64,000 nt of DNA from contig JAJFBE010000009.1 of assembly GCA_020697255.1 (NCBI GenBank), positions 24,001 through 88,000 on the forward strand, given 5' to 3'. Below, piece after piece: positions 61,775-64,000 of this stretch; position 1 is the first letter of the stretch; each line of letters starts with the position of its first letter. A program made the translations under genes and the position numbers. Source of the DNA: Burkholderiales bacterium (lineage in GTDB: Bacteria; Pseudomonadota; Gammaproteobacteria; Burkholderiales; UBA11063). The notes beneath the pieces were generated by a model that worked only from the letters and a program-made list of their open reading frames with translations, had not been told where the DNA came from and searched no databases.

Positions 61775-61804
61775 ATGAAAATTGAAAAATTATAAAAGAG
61801 AAAT

Positions 61805-63358
61805 ATGAATTTTATTAAAAATAAAAAAAATGAGTTATTAGTACTATTTGCCGGATGTATAAGTGTTTTGGCTTTTGCACCATTTAATCATCCATATGTA
61901 ATTGTACTGTCAATATTATTATTGCTTTTAGTAATCAACAAATTTGATAACAGAATATCTAAGTGGAGGCTGTTAGGTTATGGCTATCTTTACGGGCTTG
62001 CCTTTTTTAACATGCAGTTATACTGGGTATTTTATTCACTGTATAAAGTAATTGATGCCGGTTTCTTTGTATCTCTTATAGCCCTCGTTGGCTTTACTGC
62101 ATTTTTAGCATCTTATATTGCGCTAGTTATATACATTTATGTTCGACTAAAAACAAAATTTGCTTTAGTGAATAACATTATATTATTTCCTTCGCTCTGG
62201 GTGTTTCTCGAATGGGTGCGTGGCTGGTTTTTAGGTGGTTTCTCGTGGTGTGAAATAGGTTACACACAAGTTGGGAATAGCTTCTTTCGTGGGTTTTATC
62301 CGGTACTTGGAAATTATGGAGTATCTTATTTAGTTTTGAGTCTAACCGGGGCAGTTTACCTGGTGGTTAGGGCAAGAGCGTTACAGATTGCCAGATCACA
62401 TGTAAGGTTATCAATTCTGTATTGTCTACTGGTGTTTATAATCGGGGCATTAATACAAAATAATTTATATACTAGCTCATTTGGTAGACCAATTAAAGTA
62501 GCGATTTTACAGGGAAATATCCAGGGGGGGTTAAAGTGGACAGATCATACTAATCTGGATGTCTATAAAGTGTTGGTTCAGCAAGCACAGGGGGATTTAA
62601 TTTTGATTCCCGAAACTGCAATAGCACAATTTGAGTTTAATTTGCCAGAAGGGTATTTGGATAATTTAACTAAAATTGCACATAGTAAAAATGCTGATCT
62701 TATTCTTGGAATTCCTAAAGTTATTAACGAAAATAATGACTATGTTAACGCTGCAATGTTAGCTACCAATCCAAAACATCCATATTATGCTAAAGCACAT
62801 TTAGTTCCGTATGGTGAATATATACCTTTAAAATGGTTGCTGGGTCCGGTTTATAGGGGAATCTCACTACCGATGGTTGGCTTTAGTCGTGGTGCCTCCT
62901 ATCAAGAGCCGTTAGTTGCCGCCAATCAAAAGTTTGCAACTAATATTTGCTATGAAAATGGTTTTAATTCTGAGCTAATTAAAGCAGCCTCTAATGCAAC
63001 TATTATGTTAAATTTAAGTGATATGGTGTGGTATGGCACTACAACGGCTAAAGATGAACATCTACAGATATCTCAGGCCAGGGCTTTAGAAAATCAGCGT
63101 TATTTTATTCAGGCTACAAATACCGGTATGAGCGCAATCATCAAGCCAGATGGAAAAGTGCAGGCAGTATTGCCTGTTTTTGAGCGAATAATTTTGGAAG
63201 ATTATGTAGGTGGGAGAATTGGGGTTACTCCTTTTCAGCATTATGGTAATTGGCTGATAATACTTTGGGTTAGTTTTATGTTGCTATCAGTAATTGTATA
63301 TAAGTTGATGTTTTCACGTAAACAAATATATGCCGTAAATAATTATCCTAAGAATTAA
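61805..63358 (+). CDS. lnt: Apolipoprotein N-acyltransferase Lnt
   Basis: 517 aa. Six to seven N-terminal membrane segments (to about residue 225) are followed by a periplasmic nitrilase-like domain. The catalytic triad is visible: Glu in IPETAIAQF, Lys in YAKAHLVPYGEYIP, and Cys in NICYENGF. A last membrane segment closes the protein. It adds the third acyl chain to lipoproteins. Confidence 0.96.
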   Translation: MNFIKNKKNELLVLFAGCISVLAFAPFNHPYVIVLSILLLLLVINKFDNRISKWRLLGYGYLYGLAFFNMQLYWVFYSLYKVIDAGFFVSLIALVGFTAFLASYIALVIYIYVRLKTKFALVNNIILFPSLWVFLEWVRGWFLGGFSWCEIGYTQVGNSFFRGFYPVLGNYGVSYLVLSLTGAVYLVVRARALQIARSHVRLSILYCLLVFIIGALIQNNLYTSSFGRPIKVAILQGNIQGGLKWTDHTNLDVYKVLVQQAQGDLILIPETAIAQFEFNLPEGYLDNLTKIAHSKNADLILGIPKVINENNDYVNAAMLATNPKHPYYAKAHLVPYGEYIPLKWLLGPVYRGISLPMVGFSRGASYQEPLVAANQKFATNICYENGFNSELIKAASNATIMLNLSDMVWYGTTTAKDEHLQISQARALENQRYFIQATNTGMSAIIKPDGKVQAVLPVFERIILEDYVGGRIGVTPFQHYGNWLIILWVSFMLLSVIVYKLMFSRKQIYAVNNYPKN

Positions 63359-63381
63359 TCTTATCCCTTTTAGCTGACTCA

Positions 63382-63409
63382 CCCCCGTGAGGACGGGGGC
63401 CCGGCCCCC
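63382..63409. repeat. GC-rich palindrome after lnt
   Basis: CCCCCGT-gagg-ACGGGGG overlapping GGGGGCCCGGCCCCC, followed by AAAAA. It is a REP-like element or lnt terminator remnant, 23 bases after the stop. The rest of 63410-63540 is AT-rich with no gene seen. Confidence 0.6.
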
Positions 63410-63542
63410 AAAAATGCTTATTATTGCTCTCATATTTTTAAAAATGCTGAAATTTACAATTTAATATATATAAAAATAAGTATTAAAAATAAATAATTTC
63501 AGAGAGTTATAAAATACCTATAAAATTAGCAGAAAATATTAT

Positions 63543-63572
63543 TTGACATTTGCCAAGTGGTATGTGTATAAT
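63543..63572 (+). promoter_or_regulatory. rRNA operon promoter
   Basis: TTGACA (63543-63548), 18-base spacer, TATAAT (63567-63572): consensus hexamers, about 300 bases upstream of mature 16S. An AT-rich upstream stretch (63420-63540) could act as an UP element. Confidence 0.85.
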
Positions 63573-63645
63573 ACCGTTCTCGCTTAAAAGGCGGGTAAAG
63601 TTTTCGGGTGAAATACTTAGAGTATGTAATCTGGGGACTAAAGTA

Positions 63646-63660
63646 GATCTTTAAAAAGTT
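63646..63660 (+). promoter_or_regulatory. BoxA-like antitermination site in the rRNA leader
   Basis: GATCTTTAAAAAGTT resembles the bacterial rRNA boxA (TGCTCTTTAACAATT). It lies between the promoter and 16S. The surrounding leader (63573-63878) holds no coding gene. Confidence 0.55.
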
Positions 63661-63878
63661 AGTTAAATAAATCAATAAATGTGAGGCATCTGGCTATTGC
63701 AAAGAAAAGAGGGTATGTTTGCTTAGGCAAATATATTCTTGCAATAGTTTGGTGTTTTAGATTTATAACCTTTTTATGATAAAACATAATTAAGTTAATT
63801 TCAAGACGTCAAGCGACTTTATTCATTGCCATTTAACTGGGTGATGAATTTAAGTATAAAGAGTTAAGTTAAGGATTA

Positions 63879-64000
63879 AAACGAAAGAGTTTGATCCTGG
63901 CTCAGATTGAACGCTGGCGGCGTGCTTTACACATGCAAGTCGAACGTCGAACGGCAGCATTACTTTCGGGTAGATGGCGAGTGGCGAACGGGTGAGTAAT
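63879..64000 (+). rRNA. 16S ribosomal RNA, 5' end (cut by window)
   Basis: Contains the universal AGAGTTTGATCCTGGCTCAG from 63886, then ATTGAACGCTGGCGG and ACATGCAAGTCGAACG, ending in GGCGAACGGGTGAGTAAT. The mature 5' end is placed by counting back from that motif as in E. coli. Only about 120 bases are inside the window. The form of the first variable region is most like betaproteobacteria. Confidence 0.97.

Overview
The window is a compact, AT-rich bacterial chromosome segment carrying mostly housekeeping genes. It encodes LPS assembly (kdsD, kdsC, lptCAB, hldD), lipoprotein N-acylation (lnt), a BAM-type outer-membrane barrel, a MurE with the meso-diaminopimelate motif, and a 16S rRNA 5' end whose opening bases resemble betaproteobacteria. 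I infer a Gram-negative betaproteobacterium, possibly a deep-branching, low-GC Neisseriales member. The genus-level guess (something like Aquella) is weak and rests only on base composition and the first ~120 bases of 16S.

Layout. 1-3 kb: Kdo synthesis and LPS transport operon (kdsD partial, kdsC, lptC, lptA, lptB). 3-15 kb: aroE, a cation exchanger, 4.5S RNA, a small lipoprotein, ybaB-dnaX, rpsT, argS, tag, an unusual SLC1-type symporter, and mltG-tmk-holB. 15-21 kb: an accessory-looking stretch with small unknown genes, palindromic repeats, uup, an MscS channel and a cluster of small exported proteins of unknown function. 21-36 kb: typA, an outer-membrane barrel, a DUF2079 membrane protein, a CPBP protease, etfAB-wrbA, mltD, a GH76 glycoside hydrolase, an exported cysteine-containing protein, ychF, a glutathione peroxidase and hldD. 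36.8-50.4 kb: the division and cell wall cluster mraZ-rsmH-ftsL-ftsI-murE-[M13 peptidase inserted]-murF-mraY-murD-ftsW-murG. It ends early, with no murC, ddl or ftsQAZ in this window. 50-59.6 kb: dgt, relA, yajQ, an orphan MetN ATPase, a cysteine-rich exported protein, lepA-pth and a large exported protein. 59.8-64 kb: four tRNA genes, ybeY-ybeX-lnt, then the promoter, leader and 5' end of a ribosomal RNA operon.

How the genes work together. Most of the window builds and maintains the envelope: LPS synthesis and transport, peptidoglycan precursors (murE, F, D, G, mraY), septal synthesis (ftsI, W, L), glycan trimming (mltG, mltD) and lipoprotein maturation. Translation and replication functions (dnaX, holB, argS, rpsT, lepA, typA, pth, ybeY) are interspersed. 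MraZ has a textbook operator of four 10-bp-spaced TGGTA-like repeats.

The least ordinary content is twofold. First, several small exported proteins share a layout (signal peptide, then a Cys soon after, then an 'I-[ST]-W'-like strand, then a late Cys). Three loci encoding exported proteins (two unknown, one an M13 peptidase) share an upstream near-palindrome TACCGAAWTTCCGTA. Second, there are at least three families of short palindromic dispersed repeats. One sits at gene 3' ends starting at the stop codon, one supplies a ribosome binding site, and one is read through as the start of a signal peptide. I found no transposase, CRISPR array, prophage or recognised defence system.
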